Of a stretch of 64,000 bases of DNA, positions 27,114 to 37,533 are shown in pieces. The stretch's first letter is position 1; each line of letters begins with the position of its first letter. The position numbers and the translations under genes were made by a program. The notes under the pieces are model-generated. The model made no database searches. It had not been told where the DNA came from and saw only the letters and a list, made by a program, of their open reading frames with translations. Source of the DNA: Leptospira selangorensis (GTDB lineage Bacteria; Spirochaetota; Leptospiria; Leptospirales; Leptospiraceae); NCBI RefSeq assembly GCF_004769405.1, contig NZ_RQES01000016.1, positions 372,001-436,000 on the forward strand, in the 5' to 3' direction.

Positions 27114-29891
27114 ATGAAAATCGAACAATTGATGGCATTATACGGAGAGAACGGAGCATTACTCGAAGAACTTTATGAAAAGTTTAAGAAGGATCCGAAC
27201 TCTCTGGACAAAGAATGGTCTCTGTTCTTTCAAGAAGTAGAGACTAACGGAGTATATCCTCAGAATGGATCCAACGGAAACGGGAATGGTAACGGAAAAT
27301 CAGCCGTCGCCACTTCTTTTACGGATGCTCAGGCCGGATCCATCAGAGAGATGGGGATTATCAACCTGTTGAATGCCTATCGTAGACAGGGACACTTAGC
27401 AGCTAACGTTGATCCTCTTGGGATCTCACAACCGAATCGTAAGTTTATCGAATCCAAATTGAGTAATTTGACTCCTGCGGATCTGGACACGGTAGTCGAC
27501 ACACAGAATCCTTCTCTGGGTCGTGCAAAACTGAAAGATGTTGTGGCTTGGTTTGAAAAAGCATATTGCAGCACTGTAGGTTATGAGCAATATTATCTAG
27601 TAAACGACGAAGAAAGAGAATGGCTCCAACATCAGATCGAGTCAGCGGAATACCATGCACCTCTTCCTAAAAGTACACGTCTGAGGCTGTTCGAAAAATT
27701 ATTCCAAGCGGATCATTTGGAGACATTCCTCGCTAAAAAATACGTAGGTAAAAAACGTTTCTCCTTAGAAGGAGGAGAAAGTATGATCCCTATGCTCGAC
27801 ACCATCGTCGAAGAAGCCGGACGTTTCAAAATGGACGGACTCGTGATCGGTATGGCGCATAGAGGACGTTTGAACGTACTCGTAAACGTGATCGAAAAAC
27901 CTGCTTCTTTAGTTTTCGCAGAATTCGAAGAGAAGGCGGACAAAAGCGCCGGAAGTTATGCCGACGTTAAGTATCACTTAGGATATTCCAATAGCAAGAT
28001 GACTTCGAGTGGAAAAGAAGTTAAACTTTCCCTCGCGTTCAACCCAAGTCACTTGGAAGCGGTAAACCCGGTTGTTACAGGTTCCGTTCGCGCTCGCCAA
28101 GAACAATATGGGGATGCGGATCGTTCTAAATTTATGCCGATCACCATCCACGGGGATGCTGCGTTTGCAGGACAGGGTGTGGTGGCAGAAACCATCAACT
28201 TAATGAACCTGGACGGTTATACTACCGGTGGAACTTTTCATATTGTGATCAATAACCAGATCGGATTTACGACTTTACCGAATGAATCCAGATCTACGTT
28301 ATACGCGACTGACCTTGCAAAAGGTTACCAAATCCCGATCGTTCACGTAAACGGGGACGATCCGGAAGCGGTGTACCGAGTGACTAAACTCGGAATGGAA
28401 TATCGCCAGAAGTTCAAAAAAGACTTTATCATAGATTTGATCTGTTATCGTAGATTGGGTCATAATGAAACGGATGAGCCTGCATTCACTCAACCTAAGA
28501 TGTATTCCATCATCAAAAGTCATCTCCCTACGGCTCAGCTATATGAGAAAAAACTGATAAACGACGGTGATATTACCGGAGAAGAGTTGGACTTCATTAA
28601 GAACGGTTCCGCTCAAGGTTTAGAAGATTCTTTCCAAAGAGCAAAAGAACAAGATATCAAGATGAAAGTGGATACCATGCAGGGTGTTTGGGCGAAATAT
28701 TCCAAAGAACCTTTGGATAGTGGTACTGCTACTTCTCTACTTGCGGAACAAATCGATCGTATCGTAAAAGCGATCACTACGGTTCCGGACGGTTTCACTC
28801 CGAATCCTAAATTAGTAAAACTTCTGCAAAGCCGTAAGGAAATGGCAGAAGGAAAAGCTTCTTTGGATTACGGAATGGCTGAAGCACTTTCTTTCGGCTC
28901 GATCTTGGAAAACGGATTTAGAGTTCGTCTTTCCGGTCAGGACAGCCAACGTGGAACATTCTCCCATAGACACGCAGTTCTTGTGGATATTAACTCAGGA
29001 ACGAAATACGTAGGTCTAAATCATATTTCGGAAAAACAAGCTAAGGCAGAAGTGGTGAACTCTTCTTTGTCTGAGTTTTCCGTTTTAGGTTTCGAATACG
29101 GTTATTCTCTTTCCGATCCGAGCGCGCTAGTTCTTTGGGAAGCACAGTTCGGTGACTTTGCAAATAATACGCAGGTGATCTTTGACCAATTCCTTTCCAG
29201 CTCGGAAGTGAAATGGCAAAGGATGTCCGGTCTTGTTGTTCTTCTTCCTCACGGATATGAAGGACAAGGGCCAGAGCATAGTTCCGGTCGAGTAGAAAGA
29301 TTCCTCCAACTATGTGCGGACAATAATATGCAAGTGGCAAACTGTACGAATGCCGCTCAGTATTTCCATTTGCTTCGTAGACAGATATTGCGTAATTTCC
29401 GCAAACCTCTGATCATCTTCACTCCTAAGTCTTTGTTACGTTTCCCAGGGGCACTTTCTCCGATAGACGATCTATTAAAAGGAGCGTTCAGAGAAGTTCT
29501 TCCTGATCAAGCCGATATCAAAGCGGATAAAGTGGAGAAGGTAGTATTCAGTTTCGGAAAAGTATATTATGATCTTCTAAAATATAGAGAAGAGAATAAA
29601 GTGCAGAATACGGCGCTTATCCGAGTGGAACAGGTTTATCCTTTTCCTGCGAAAGAGATCCAAGAAGTCCTTAAAACTTACAAAAACGCTAAAACTTTCG
29701 TTTGGTGCCAAGAAGAACCTAAAAACCAAGGTGCTTGGACATTTGTAAGAGATAGATTCGAAGATCTTCTTCCTAACGGGACAAAACTCAAATACACCGG
29801 AAGAAAAGAATCTGCAAGCCCTGCTGCAGGACACATGAAAGTCCATACTAAAGAGCAGGAACAACTAGTTTCAGACGCATACACGGTCTGA
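27114..29891 (+). CDS. sucA: 2-oxoglutarate dehydrogenase E1
   Basis: A 925-residue thiamine-diphosphate E1 of full family length. It has the small N-terminal E2-binding helix ([14 protein letters not shown]), an Asn/Gly-rich linker (about 50-65, [12 protein letters not shown]), [24 protein letters not shown], the ThDP-binding [11 protein letters not shown] and [13 protein letters not shown] segments, and [17 protein letters not shown]. It decarboxylates 2-oxoglutarate. It is the last of the three complex genes; the order is inverted relative to the common sucA-sucB. A GTG-start small gene follows after 6 bases. Confidence 0.96.
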   Translation: MKIEQLMALYGENGALLEELYEKFKKDPNSLDKEWSLFFQEVETNGVYPQNGSNGNGNGNGKSAVATSFTDAQAGSIREMGIINLLNAYRRQGHLAANVDPLGISQPNRKFIESKLSNLTPADLDTVVDTQNPSLGRAKLKDVVAWFEKAYCSTVGYEQYYLVNDEEREWLQHQIESAEYHAPLPKSTRLRLFEKLFQADHLETFLAKKYVGKKRFSLEGGESMIPMLDTIVEEAGRFKMDGLVIGMAHRGRLNVLVNVIEKPASLVFAEFEEKADKSAGSYADVKYHLGYSNSKMTSSGKEVKLSLAFNPSHLEAVNPVVTGSVRARQEQYGDADRSKFMPITIHGDAAFAGQGVVAETINLMNLDGYTTGGTFHIVINNQIGFTTLPNESRSTLYATDLAKGYQIPIVHVNGDDPEAVYRVTKLGMEYRQKFKKDFIIDLICYRRLGHNETDEPAFTQPKMYSIIKSHLPTAQLYEKKLINDGDITGEELDFIKNGSAQGLEDSFQRAKEQDIKMKVDTMQGVWAKYSKEPLDSGTATSLLAEQIDRIVKAITTVPDGFTPNPKLVKLLQSRKEMAEGKASLDYGMAEALSFGSILENGFRVRLSGQDSQRGTFSHRHAVLVDINSGTKYVGLNHISEKQAKAEVVNSSLSEFSVLGFEYGYSLSDPSALVLWEAQFGDFANNTQVIFDQFLSSSEVKWQRMSGLVVLLPHGYEGQGPEHSSGRVERFLQLCADNNMQVANCTNAAQYFHLLRRQILRNFRKPLIIFTPKSLLRFPGALSPIDDLLKGAFREVLPDQADIKADKVEKVVFSFGKVYYDLLKYREENKVQNTALIRVEQVYPFPAKEIQEVLKTYKNAKTFVWCQEEPKNQGAWTFVRDRFEDLLPNGTKLKYTGRKESASPAAGHMKVHTKEQEQLVSDAYTV

Positions 29892-29897
29892 TCTTAG

Positions 29898-30302
29898 GTG
29901 TCGAATAACGTGGGAGAACCCGTCCTATTAGCATTAGTTTTTGCGGATCGGGTCATCTCGGAAGACAACGGGAAAAAAGGTATTATAGGGACTTTTACTA
30001 AGTTCTTTACCGGACAATTTCCCGTAGTCTTTCCTCCCTGGGGAATATACGTATGTGTCACAAATCTTTCCCCAGGAGACCATGAATTTTCTCTGGAATT
30101 AGAACATGCAGATTCAGGAGAAAAAGTAATAGGAGTCGGAGGAAATATCCGGGTCAATAACGGCTCCGAACCTGTTGAAATTGGGATCCCAATCCCTCAC
30201 GCTGTTTTCCCAAAAGAAGGAAGGTATATTCTACTTTTTAAAGTAGGTGCCGAAATTGTGGGAAGTCGCCCCCTTTGGGTAGATAAATTAAATCCTACCT
30301 GA
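29898..30302 (+). CDS. DUF6941-like small protein
   Basis: A 134-residue protein with a GTG start. The pattern FADRVISEDNGKKGIIGTF followed by FPPWGIYVCVTNL and a beta-rich second half (SLELEHADSGEKV, GRYILLFKVGAE) fits what I remember of the DUF6941 family, a beta-sandwich of unknown function. It follows sucA after 6 bases, so it may be co-transcribed with the TCA operon, but the family has no known link to it. An internal GTG at 29910 is an alternative start. Confidence 0.55.
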   Translation: MSNNVGEPVLLALVFADRVISEDNGKKGIIGTFTKFFTGQFPVVFPPWGIYVCVTNLSPGDHEFSLELEHADSGEKVIGVGGNIRVNNGSEPVEIGIPIPHAVFPKEGRYILLFKVGAEIVGSRPLWVDKLNPT

Positions 30303-30464
30303 TCCCAATCCTTTAGAAAACCCTAAATCTCTTACGAGTTCCTTCGTTTTCTTGTACGAGTGGATAATAATTTTTTTCCAATATTAGTCTTTTGAAATGC
30401 GCTTGCTTTGGAAAATTTTTCAAAGTATTCTACCTGTCTCTAATATACGAATTTCTTATATATT

Positions 30465-32012
30465 ATGGCTACGCCTGCGGAAAAAGATATCACATTAGAA
30501 AAAGCTTTGAAAGACACAAAGCTGATCGAGGCCAGATTTAAAGGTCTTCTGGAATCCTTACCTGATTCTATCGTAATGGTAAACGATTCGGGAAGTATAG
30601 TTTTTGTGAACGAACAGGCGCTTAGGATGTTCGACTACAAAAGAGAAGAACTTTTGGGACAGCCTATAGAGATACTTCTTCCTGATAGATTTAGAAAAAA
30701 ACATATTTCTCATCGTGATCATTATTTCACACAACCTAGGACAAGATCCATGGGAGTCGGCTCGGAACTTTTTGGTAGGAAGTCCAACGGAGCAGAATTC
30801 CCCGTGGAGATCAGCCTAAGTCCTTATAGAACGGAAGAAACAACATTAGTATTAAGTGCCATCAGGGATATTCGAGAAAGGATCAAGGCAGAAGCAAAGT
30901 TCAGAGGACTTTTGGAATCTGCACCGGACGCAGTCGTGATAGTCAATCGGGAAGGAGATATAGTACTCATCAATTCCCAGGCAGAAAAATTATTCGGATA
31001 CCCCAGAGAAGAATTATTACACAAACCGGTAGAAGTTTTAGTTCCGGAAAGATTCAGGGCAAACCATCCGCGAAATAGGATCGGTTTTTTTAAAGATCCA
31101 AAAGTCCGAGGAATGGGAAGCGGTTTGGAACTATATGGACTTAAGAAAAACGGATTAGAATTTCCGGTAGAGATTAGCTTAAGTCCTTTGGAAACGGAAG
31201 AAGGTATTCTGGTTTCCAGTTCTATTCGTGATATTACCGAAAGAAAACAACAAGAGGAATTCAGAAGAGCCGCATTAGAAGAACAGAATGAAAGGATGAA
31301 GGAAACCGCCAGACTAAAAAGTGAATTTTTAGCGAACATGTCCCATGAATTAAGAACTCCTTTAAACGGTATTATAGGTTTTTCCGAATTACTATCAGAC
31401 GAAAGACCGGGGCCCTTAAATGGAAAACAGAAAGAATACTTAACGGATATCTTAAATAGTGCGAATCATCTTCTTAAATTGATCAATGATGTTCTGGATC
31501 TTGCCAAGGTGGAATCCGGAAAGATGGAATTGTTTTTGGAAACATTCTCTATGTCCACGGCGATCAAAGAAGTTTCTTCCATCCTACGTCCGTTATTAAG
31601 AAAGAAGGGAATCAATTTTTCAGTTAAGGTAGAGGATTCCTCCGATTTTGTGACCTTAGATCCTCAAAAGATAAAACAGATATTATACAATCTATTATCC
31701 AATGCAGTAAAGTTTAGTCATAAGGGCGGAAATATCAGAGTTAATATAGAGGCAGAAGATAAGGATCTTATTCGAATGAAATTCGAGGATGAAGGGATCG
31801 GCATAGATGAAAAAGACCTTACTAGGATTTTCGAAGAATTCCAACAGATAGATAGCGGTGCGAATCGACAATTCCAAGGAACAGGTCTCGGGCTTGCATT
31901 AACCAAAAGGATCGTGGAATTGATGAACGGAAAAATATACGTTGAAAGTACATTGGGAAAAGGATCGGTTTTCACTATAATACTTCCTAAAGAGATCTCG
32001 AACGGTAAATAG
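30465..32012 (+). CDS. PAS-PAS sensor histidine kinase
   Basis: A 515-residue soluble kinase. Two PAS domains of nearly equal sequence follow each other (about 25-140 and 145-260; both contain [11 protein letters not shown] or [10 protein letters not shown] and a DI.ER end), then a coiled-coil linker, HisKA with [10 protein letters not shown] (phospho-His294) and HATPase_c with an N box ([10 protein letters not shown]), DEGIGID and GTGLGLAL. Having no transmembrane helix it senses an internal cue, perhaps redox or a small ligand. It is followed after 2 bases by a lone receiver, its likely first partner. Confidence 0.95.
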   Translation: MATPAEKDITLEKALKDTKLIEARFKGLLESLPDSIVMVNDSGSIVFVNEQALRMFDYKREELLGQPIEILLPDRFRKKHISHRDHYFTQPRTRSMGVGSELFGRKSNGAEFPVEISLSPYRTEETTLVLSAIRDIRERIKAEAKFRGLLESAPDAVVIVNREGDIVLINSQAEKLFGYPREELLHKPVEVLVPERFRANHPRNRIGFFKDPKVRGMGSGLELYGLKKNGLEFPVEISLSPLETEEGILVSSSIRDITERKQQEEFRRAALEEQNERMKETARLKSEFLANMSHELRTPLNGIIGFSELLSDERPGPLNGKQKEYLTDILNSANHLLKLINDVLDLAKVESGKMELFLETFSMSTAIKEVSSILRPLLRKKGINFSVKVEDSSDFVTLDPQKIKQILYNLLSNAVKFSHKGGNIRVNIEAEDKDLIRMKFEDEGIGIDEKDLTRIFEEFQQIDSGANRQFQGTGLGLALTKRIVELMNGKIYVESTLGKGSVFTIILPKEISNGK

Positions 32013-32014
32013 AA

Positions 32015-32392
32015 ATGCCCCCTAAGGTTTTGGTAGTAGATGATAATATGGTAAATCTAAAATTGATTTGCGAATTATTGGAGTTAGATGAATACGAAGT
32101 TTTAAAAGCAGGAAATGCGGAAGAAGCACTTCAGGTCATTGATAATTTTCCTTTAGATCTGATCCTCATGGATATAGAATTACCGGGCATAGACGGACTG
32201 ACTCTTACTAGACAATTAAAAGAAAGAGAAAATACTAAAAATATATCTATCATAGCTGTTACCGCTTTTGCAATGAAAGGGGATGCTCAGAAAGCTTATG
32301 GAGCAGGTTGCGATGGTTATATTACAAAACCGATCGATACCAGGAAATTTACGGATCAAATTAACGGCTTTATCAAGGGGTTGAATCCATGA
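32015..32392 (+). CDS. Single-domain response regulator
   Basis: A 125-residue CheY-like receiver without output domain. Acidic pair VVDDN (9-10), phospho-acceptor Asp53 (LMDIELPG), conserved Thr of AVTAF and Lys of ITKPID are all present. It lies 2 bases after the PAS kinase and 58 bases before a hybrid kinase, so it probably carries phosphoryl groups between the kinase and another protein or binds a target directly. The sequence of the DIELPG loop resembles receivers of the DivK type; the target is unknown. Confidence 0.93.
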   Translation: MPPKVLVVDDNMVNLKLICELLELDEYEVLKAGNAEEALQVIDNFPLDLILMDIELPGIDGLTLTRQLKERENTKNISIIAVTAFAMKGDAQKAYGAGCDGYITKPIDTRKFTDQINGFIKGLNP

Positions 32393-32450
32393 TCCAAGAG
32401 ATTTTTTTCGTCCCTTATCAATACATAGTCCTTTTTCGGACTTAAATTTT

Positions 32451-34544
32451 ATGCTCATTCTGGTCGTAGACGACAGCTATCAAAACAGGAAATTAATTTC
32501 CGCGCAGTTGGAAAATGGATCTAGGAAAATTTACACTGCTTCTAACGGAATAGAAGCTTTAGAGATCCTGGAAAATACAGAAGTAGATCTGATCATTTCC
32601 GATATTCTAATGCCTCAAATGGACGGATATCAATTTTGTTCCAAGGTAAGACAGAATGAGAAGTTCAAACATATTCCAATTATCATATATACCGCCACTT
32701 ATACTTCCGATTCGGATGAAAAACTTTCCTTTGATCTAGGTGCGGACGCATTTTTAAAAAAGCCTGCAGGATTAAAATTACTGGAAGAAACGGTAGTCAA
32801 ACTTTTACAAAACCCTAGGGCAAAACGAAATGTGAGAGGATTGGTCTTAGATTCCGCTCCTCTTCGCCAATACAATCATAGACTTGTGGAAAAATTAGAA
32901 GAGAAAAATTTCGAGCTCCAAAGAAGGAGTGAAGAGTTAGGCTATGAGATAGAGGAAAGAATAAGAGCAGAAAGACTGAATCGAGAAGGTGAGGAATTAT
33001 TCAAAGAACTCACAGATGCGATCCATGAAGTGTTCTGGATGACAAGTCTTTCAAAGAACGAGATCGTTTATATCAGCCAAGGATATGAACAGATTTGGGG
33101 AAGATCCAGACAAAGTCTTTTGGAAAATCCTATCTCTTGGATGGAATGTATCCATCCGGATGATAGAGATAGAGTGATGAATAGCGCAAGGACAAGACAA
33201 ATAACCGGAGAATATAGAGAAGAATATAGGATCATTCGTCCTGACGGAGAGATCAGATGGATCAGAGATAAAGCATTTCCGGTTAAGAATGAAAAAGGAG
33301 ATACGATCCGAGTCGCTGGAGTTGCGGAAGATATCACGGAACATAAACTAAAAGAAGCTCAATTAAAGGAAGTGGAGAAAAGAAAGGTAGAGTTAGAAGA
33401 ACAACTAATCCAAGCGCAAAAACTGGAAAGTTTAGGAACCTTGGCAAGTGGTATAGCTCACGATTTTAATAATATACTTTCTATCATAATGGGTCATACC
33501 TCGGTGATAGAGAATAATAGGAATAATCCGGAAAAATTTTCCCAACATGTTTCCGCATTACATATGGCTACACAAAGAGGTGCTTCCTTGGTTAAGCAAC
33601 TTCTTACGTTTGCCAGAAAAATGGAATTCAATCTGGAACTTGCACAGATAAACGATATTATATTAGAGATTAGTAAATTAATCTCCCAGACTTTTCCAAA
33701 AAATATCCGACTACTTACAGACTTCCAAGAGGATCTTCCTTTGGTTCACGTGGATACTAATCAGATCCATCAAGTTCTCCTGAATTTATGCGTGAATGCT
33801 CGGGATGCTATGCAAGATGGGGGGCTCTTAACTATCGAGACATTTCTAACCGACTCGGAAAATCTAAAGATCGGATATTCCAAGAGTCTAGCCGAAAAAT
33901 ACGTAATATTACGTATTTCTGACTCGGGTAGTGGGATGAGTGAAAAAACGAAGCAGAGAATTTTTGAACCGTTCTTCACTACCAAGGATATAGGAAAGGG
34001 AACAGGACTTGGGCTCGCATTGGCCTATAGTGTGATCGATAATCATAAAGGTTGGATAGAAGTAGATTCTGAATTAGGAAAAGGAACTACATTCTTCGTA
34101 TACTTACCTGTTCCTAAAGAAAAACCGGAACTGAATATAAAGCCCGATTATTCGGAATCTGAATCTTTAGGGGGCAATGAAAGTATACTTATTATAGAAG
34201 ATGAAGAACTTCTTAGGAGTATGTTGGCGGATCTTCTGGAGTCCAAAGGATACAAAGTATATTTGGCTATAGATGGAGAGGATGGCGTGGAACAATTCCT
34301 ACTTCGACATTCCGAGATCCAATTAGTACTGACGGATCTGGGACTTCCAAAGTTTGGAGGAGGAGAAGTTATCAAGAGGATCAGGGCGATTCATAGCTCA
34401 GTAAAAATCCTTCTTGCAAGCGGGTTTATGGAACCTGAGTTAAAACTTTCTCTAAAAGATTTCGATGTGAGCTATTTTATTCAAAAACCGTATTTGGGCA
34501 CTGAGATACTTTCCTGCATTCGATCCACATTGGATCAAAAATAA
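32451..34544 (+). CDS. Hybrid histidine kinase (REC-PAS-HK-REC)
   Basis: A 697-residue soluble hybrid kinase. Order: N-terminal receiver (VVDDS, Asp51), coiled coil (about 145-180), PAS/PAC domain (about 185-310, ending VAEDITEHKL), HisKA with GIAHDFNN (phospho-His337), HATPase_c with NLCVNARDAM, DSGSGM and GTGLGLAL, then a C-terminal receiver (IIEDEE, Asp629). The receiver at both ends suggests an input from the neighbouring kinase and an output within the protein. The HDFNN H box belongs to the NtrB/HWE-like HisKA class often used with PAS input. It is upstream of the SpoIIE phosphatase. Confidence 0.93.
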   Translation: MLILVVDDSYQNRKLISAQLENGSRKIYTASNGIEALEILENTEVDLIISDILMPQMDGYQFCSKVRQNEKFKHIPIIIYTATYTSDSDEKLSFDLGADAFLKKPAGLKLLEETVVKLLQNPRAKRNVRGLVLDSAPLRQYNHRLVEKLEEKNFELQRRSEELGYEIEERIRAERLNREGEELFKELTDAIHEVFWMTSLSKNEIVYISQGYEQIWGRSRQSLLENPISWMECIHPDDRDRVMNSARTRQITGEYREEYRIIRPDGEIRWIRDKAFPVKNEKGDTIRVAGVAEDITEHKLKEAQLKEVEKRKVELEEQLIQAQKLESLGTLASGIAHDFNNILSIIMGHTSVIENNRNNPEKFSQHVSALHMATQRGASLVKQLLTFARKMEFNLELAQINDIILEISKLISQTFPKNIRLLTDFQEDLPLVHVDTNQIHQVLLNLCVNARDAMQDGGLLTIETFLTDSENLKIGYSKSLAEKYVILRISDSGSGMSEKTKQRIFEPFFTTKDIGKGTGLGLALAYSVIDNHKGWIEVDSELGKGTTFFVYLPVPKEKPELNIKPDYSESESLGGNESILIIEDEELLRSMLADLLESKGYKVYLAIDGEDGVEQFLLRHSEIQLVLTDLGLPKFGGGEVIKRIRAIHSSVKILLASGFMEPELKLSLKDFDVSYFIQKPYLGTEILSCIRSTLDQK

Positions 34545-34548
34545 TATA

Positions 34549-34590
34549 TTGACCAGTGTAGCAATCGCTACAGTGTTGGTTTTAACAAGT
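34549..34590 (+). terminator. Weak hairpin after hybrid kinase
   Basis: TGTAGC (34557-34562) pairs with GCTACA (34567-34572) around a four-base loop, with a few more pairs outside. A short T-rich stretch follows but not a clean T run. It may attenuate transcription into the phosphatase gene. Confidence 0.3.
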
Positions 34591-34607
34591 GAAAAAGAGA
34601 AACGAAA

Positions 34608-36830
34608 ATGAGCCATGCACGTCTTTTGCCGGTCCTAACCTGGAGGCTGGAGCTATTTACCCATACTGTTCCGGTTCCATTCGCAGTTTATTTTTCTGCA
34701 GTTACGGGTTCTTTATATTCTTTGGAAGAATATCTTTCTATGGGAGTGGCAGCGACAATAGCCGCCACGGCAATGCTTTTGGGGGCCTTCTATCTTAGAT
34801 ATATAAGATTAAAGAAAGCATCTTATTTGGAGGATAGAAGTTCCGTAGATCCGAACCTTCTCTCTTCCGCAAAATCGATTTATATTACCCAACCTATCTA
34901 TGAATCCTTTGTGATTGCAGGCCGTTGGTTTTTTGGGGTATTACTCGCTCATCTTATCGTTTATTTGATCGTTGGATATCGTCCGAATCTGATCGCCACC
35001 ATTCCTGCATTGTACTTAGGGATTATTCCGATTTCATTTATTAGTTATTTGTTTATTACCGAATACTCTGTTCGCCCCGCTTTGAGTAAAAATAAGTTCA
35101 GAGAAGTGGAAGCTAAGACCAGATTATTTTTTCCTTATTCCAAACGTTTGCTGGTAGTAGTTATGGCAATGATCTCCATGCCATTTAGTCTTTTGGGTTA
35201 TATGTTATATGCTACTGTGGACGGCAGGATACGTCTGGAAAATCCTCTTCTTCATTTAACAATCATGGCATTCTTATTTTCCGTGCCGTTGATCTTTACC
35301 GCATGGATAGTAACTGAAGCGATACGATCCAGACTTTCTTCAGTAACTGGATTTCTGGAAGAAGTGGGAGAAGGTAATTTCGGTCTAAAAATTTCTCCTT
35401 CTTCCTTGGATGAATTCGGTAAACAAGAACAAAGGATCGGAAAGGTTGTAGAAAGATTGAGAGGTCTTTATGAGGAAATCCAATCCTTGAATGAAGGTTT
35501 GGAATCCAAGGTAGAAGAGAGAACCAAACAGTTAAAAGAAACCGCAGACGAACTTGGGAAAAGTCTGGAAGAGATCCAAAAGTTAAAACTTAGCCAGGAT
35601 GGGGATTATTTCCTAACTTCTCTTTTGACGGAACCTTTGCATTCTATTCAATTACAAGATTCCGAATATTCTTTTCGTTCCTTAACGGTCCAAAAGAAAA
35701 AATTCAATTATAAACAGAAAGATAGGCAGATAGGTGGAGATATTTCTCTCGCTCATTCTATTCGATTGAGAGGAAAGCCATATATCGCATTTGTGAATGC
35801 GGATGCTATGGGTAAATCTTTGCAAGGAGCAGTAGGCGCAATCATCTTGGGTTCTATCTCTAGGTCCATGATTGAAAGAACTCCTGCATTGTATCGAAAT
35901 GTTTGGCCGGAAAGATGGTTAAAGAACTGGTTTATAGAATTACAAAAAGTTTTTGAGGCATTTGACGGATCCTTGATGGCTTCCGCTTTTTTAGGATTAT
36001 TGGATGAGTCCAGAGGTGTACTATATTATATAAATTGCGAACATCCTTCTCCTGTTCTGTATCGTGACGAAACTACTATGTTCTTGGAGCCTAAAGAAAA
36101 ATATTTTAAGATAGGACATTCGGGAATAGGGCGCAATGTTCATATCGAAGTATTCCAATTGAGATCGGGAGATGTTTTATTCTCCGGATCGGATGGAAGG
36201 GATGATCTTTTGATACAATCCGAGATCGATCCTGACGATGCTAGATTTTTGGAAATTGTAGGAAGGGCAAAGGGAGATCTGGATCTTACATATGAATTGA
36301 TCTTAAAAGAAGGGGAGATTACCGATGATCTTTCTCTTCTTAGAATCGAAGCACCTAAAAAAAGTCTAATATCCACCGACGTTCTGCTCAAAGATTCTAA
36401 TCCTGAAAAAAAGAATGAGATCCAAAAGACGATTTCCGTTCAGGAATGCAGAAGACTTGCTTTGGAATATTCTTCCGGTAAAAAATATACTAAGGCGGGA
36501 GAGCTTGGTCTTAAGTATGTGCAAAGAAGACCTACGGATACCGAATTTCTTTTTACTGTAAGTAAACTTCTTCGTAAGTCGGGTAAGATCGTTCTTTCTA
36601 TCGACTTAGGAGAAAGATACAGGATGAGAAATCCGATAGACTCGGATAATCTTCTCCACCTTGCAGAAATGTATGCTTCCAAAAGTAGATTAGAAAGATC
36701 GTTCCAACTTTTGGCAGAAGCAACTGCAATCACACCGGAGCATCCGAGGGCAAAAAAACTTTCAGAATTTCTGATAGAGAAAACGGGACAGATCTCCGAG
36801 TCCAGCGAGGACAGAAGGATCTTGAGATAA
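34608..36830 (+). CDS. Membrane SpoIIE-type phosphatase with C-terminal repeats
   Basis: A 740-residue protein. The N-terminal 230 residues hold about six transmembrane helices (7TM-like receptor or transporter-like module), followed by a HAMP-like and coiled-coil linker (about 240-320), a PP2C/SpoIIE phosphatase domain (about 345-585; GGDISLAH, NADAMGKS, FSGSDGRDD, TDDLSLLRI) and a C-terminal tail of about 110 residues with TPR-like helices (AGELGLKYVQRRP, LAEMYASKSRLERSFQLLAEA). SpoIIE phosphatases usually dephosphorylate an anti-anti-sigma factor. None is encoded next to it, so its substrate is in trans. It stands 63 bases after the hybrid kinase. Confidence 0.88.
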   Translation: MSHARLLPVLTWRLELFTHTVPVPFAVYFSAVTGSLYSLEEYLSMGVAATIAATAMLLGAFYLRYIRLKKASYLEDRSSVDPNLLSSAKSIYITQPIYESFVIAGRWFFGVLLAHLIVYLIVGYRPNLIATIPALYLGIIPISFISYLFITEYSVRPALSKNKFREVEAKTRLFFPYSKRLLVVVMAMISMPFSLLGYMLYATVDGRIRLENPLLHLTIMAFLFSVPLIFTAWIVTEAIRSRLSSVTGFLEEVGEGNFGLKISPSSLDEFGKQEQRIGKVVERLRGLYEEIQSLNEGLESKVEERTKQLKETADELGKSLEEIQKLKLSQDGDYFLTSLLTEPLHSIQLQDSEYSFRSLTVQKKKFNYKQKDRQIGGDISLAHSIRLRGKPYIAFVNADAMGKSLQGAVGAIILGSISRSMIERTPALYRNVWPERWLKNWFIELQKVFEAFDGSLMASAFLGLLDESRGVLYYINCEHPSPVLYRDETTMFLEPKEKYFKIGHSGIGRNVHIEVFQLRSGDVLFSGSDGRDDLLIQSEIDPDDARFLEIVGRAKGDLDLTYELILKEGEITDDLSLLRIEAPKKSLISTDVLLKDSNPEKKNEIQKTISVQECRRLALEYSSGKKYTKAGELGLKYVQRRPTDTEFLFTVSKLLRKSGKIVLSIDLGERYRMRNPIDSDNLLHLAEMYASKSRLERSFQLLAEATAITPEHPRAKKLSEFLIEKTGQISESSEDRRILR

Positions 36831-36858
36831 GGGCTCACGCGAAATGCAGCTTTAAGGA

Positions 36859-37533
36859 TTATTTTAGTTTCATCTTACGGATTTCTTCAGCGACTGGGAT
36901 GTTTTGATATTCGATCCTTTCTTTTCCATAGTAGAGTAAGGCTTCGATAAAGTTTGTTTTTGGGAAAAACTTTCGGATCTCGGTAAGTGGGATGGTGATC
37001 GTATCTGAGTTCGGACTTTTATTAAAAAACTCGGTATTCTCCGCTCTTAAGATAAGTTGGAGTTCCTTAGGTTCGAATGTTTTGGTTTTTTCGGATTTTA
37101 TAATATTCTCGGAAATGGTTTCTTCTTCTTTTTTCCTGGAAATCGTTCGGAATGGAATTGTGGTCCACTCGAATAGAGCTCCGATATCTGCAAACATTCC
37201 TAGGATATATCTGTTCCAAGGTTTGTCATCGTTATCCAGTTGTCTGTATCCGTCTGTCTTCTTGTAATCATAATGAACGATCTTGGTTTCTAAAATTTTC
37301 CTTTTTTCTAATGTTTCCTGAAAGGAAGCAGCTTCTATTTTTAGGATTAATTCGAAGTTTTGGAATTCGTAGTTTATTTTTCCCTTATTGGAAATTATCT
37401 CTTCTGCTTTTTTATCCAGTAAACGAGAGTCTATAGTTTCTTGTTTGATCGGAAAAACCGTAAAGCAGTTTAGAAATATAGAATGGATCAAAACTAAGAC
37501 GGCAAAATAACCGAAAGATCGAAATCTATTCAC
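36859..37533 (-). CDS. Lipoprotein coupled to ppx
   Basis: A 224-residue lipoprotein. I take GTG at 37533 as start, because it overlaps the ppx stop in a GTGA junction; the longer frame adds an unlikely Arg/Cys-rich stretch inside ppx. The signal peptide ([16 protein letters not shown]) ends at LNC. The mature part has ELILKIEA and [14 protein letters not shown], which are similar to each other, so it may contain two copies of a small beta fold. I do not recognise a family. The overlap with ppx makes translational coupling likely. Confidence 0.65.
   Translation of the reverse strand: MNRFRSFGYFAVLVLIHSIFLNCFTVFPIKQETIDSRLLDKKAEEIISNKGKINYEFQNFELILKIEAASFQETLEKRKILETKIVHYDYKKTDGYRQLDNDDKPWNRYILGMFADIGALFEWTTIPFRTISRKKEEETISENIIKSEKTKTFEPKELQLILRAENTEFFNKSPNSDTITIPLTEIRKFFPKTNFIEALLYYGKERIEYQNIPVAEEIRKMKLK

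Noticed and set aside
30400..30445. CTTTG...CAAAG palindrome upstream of the PAS kinase as a LexA box
   Set aside because: Spacing is ten bases instead of the five expected for the leptospiral LexA box (TTTG-N5-CAAA).
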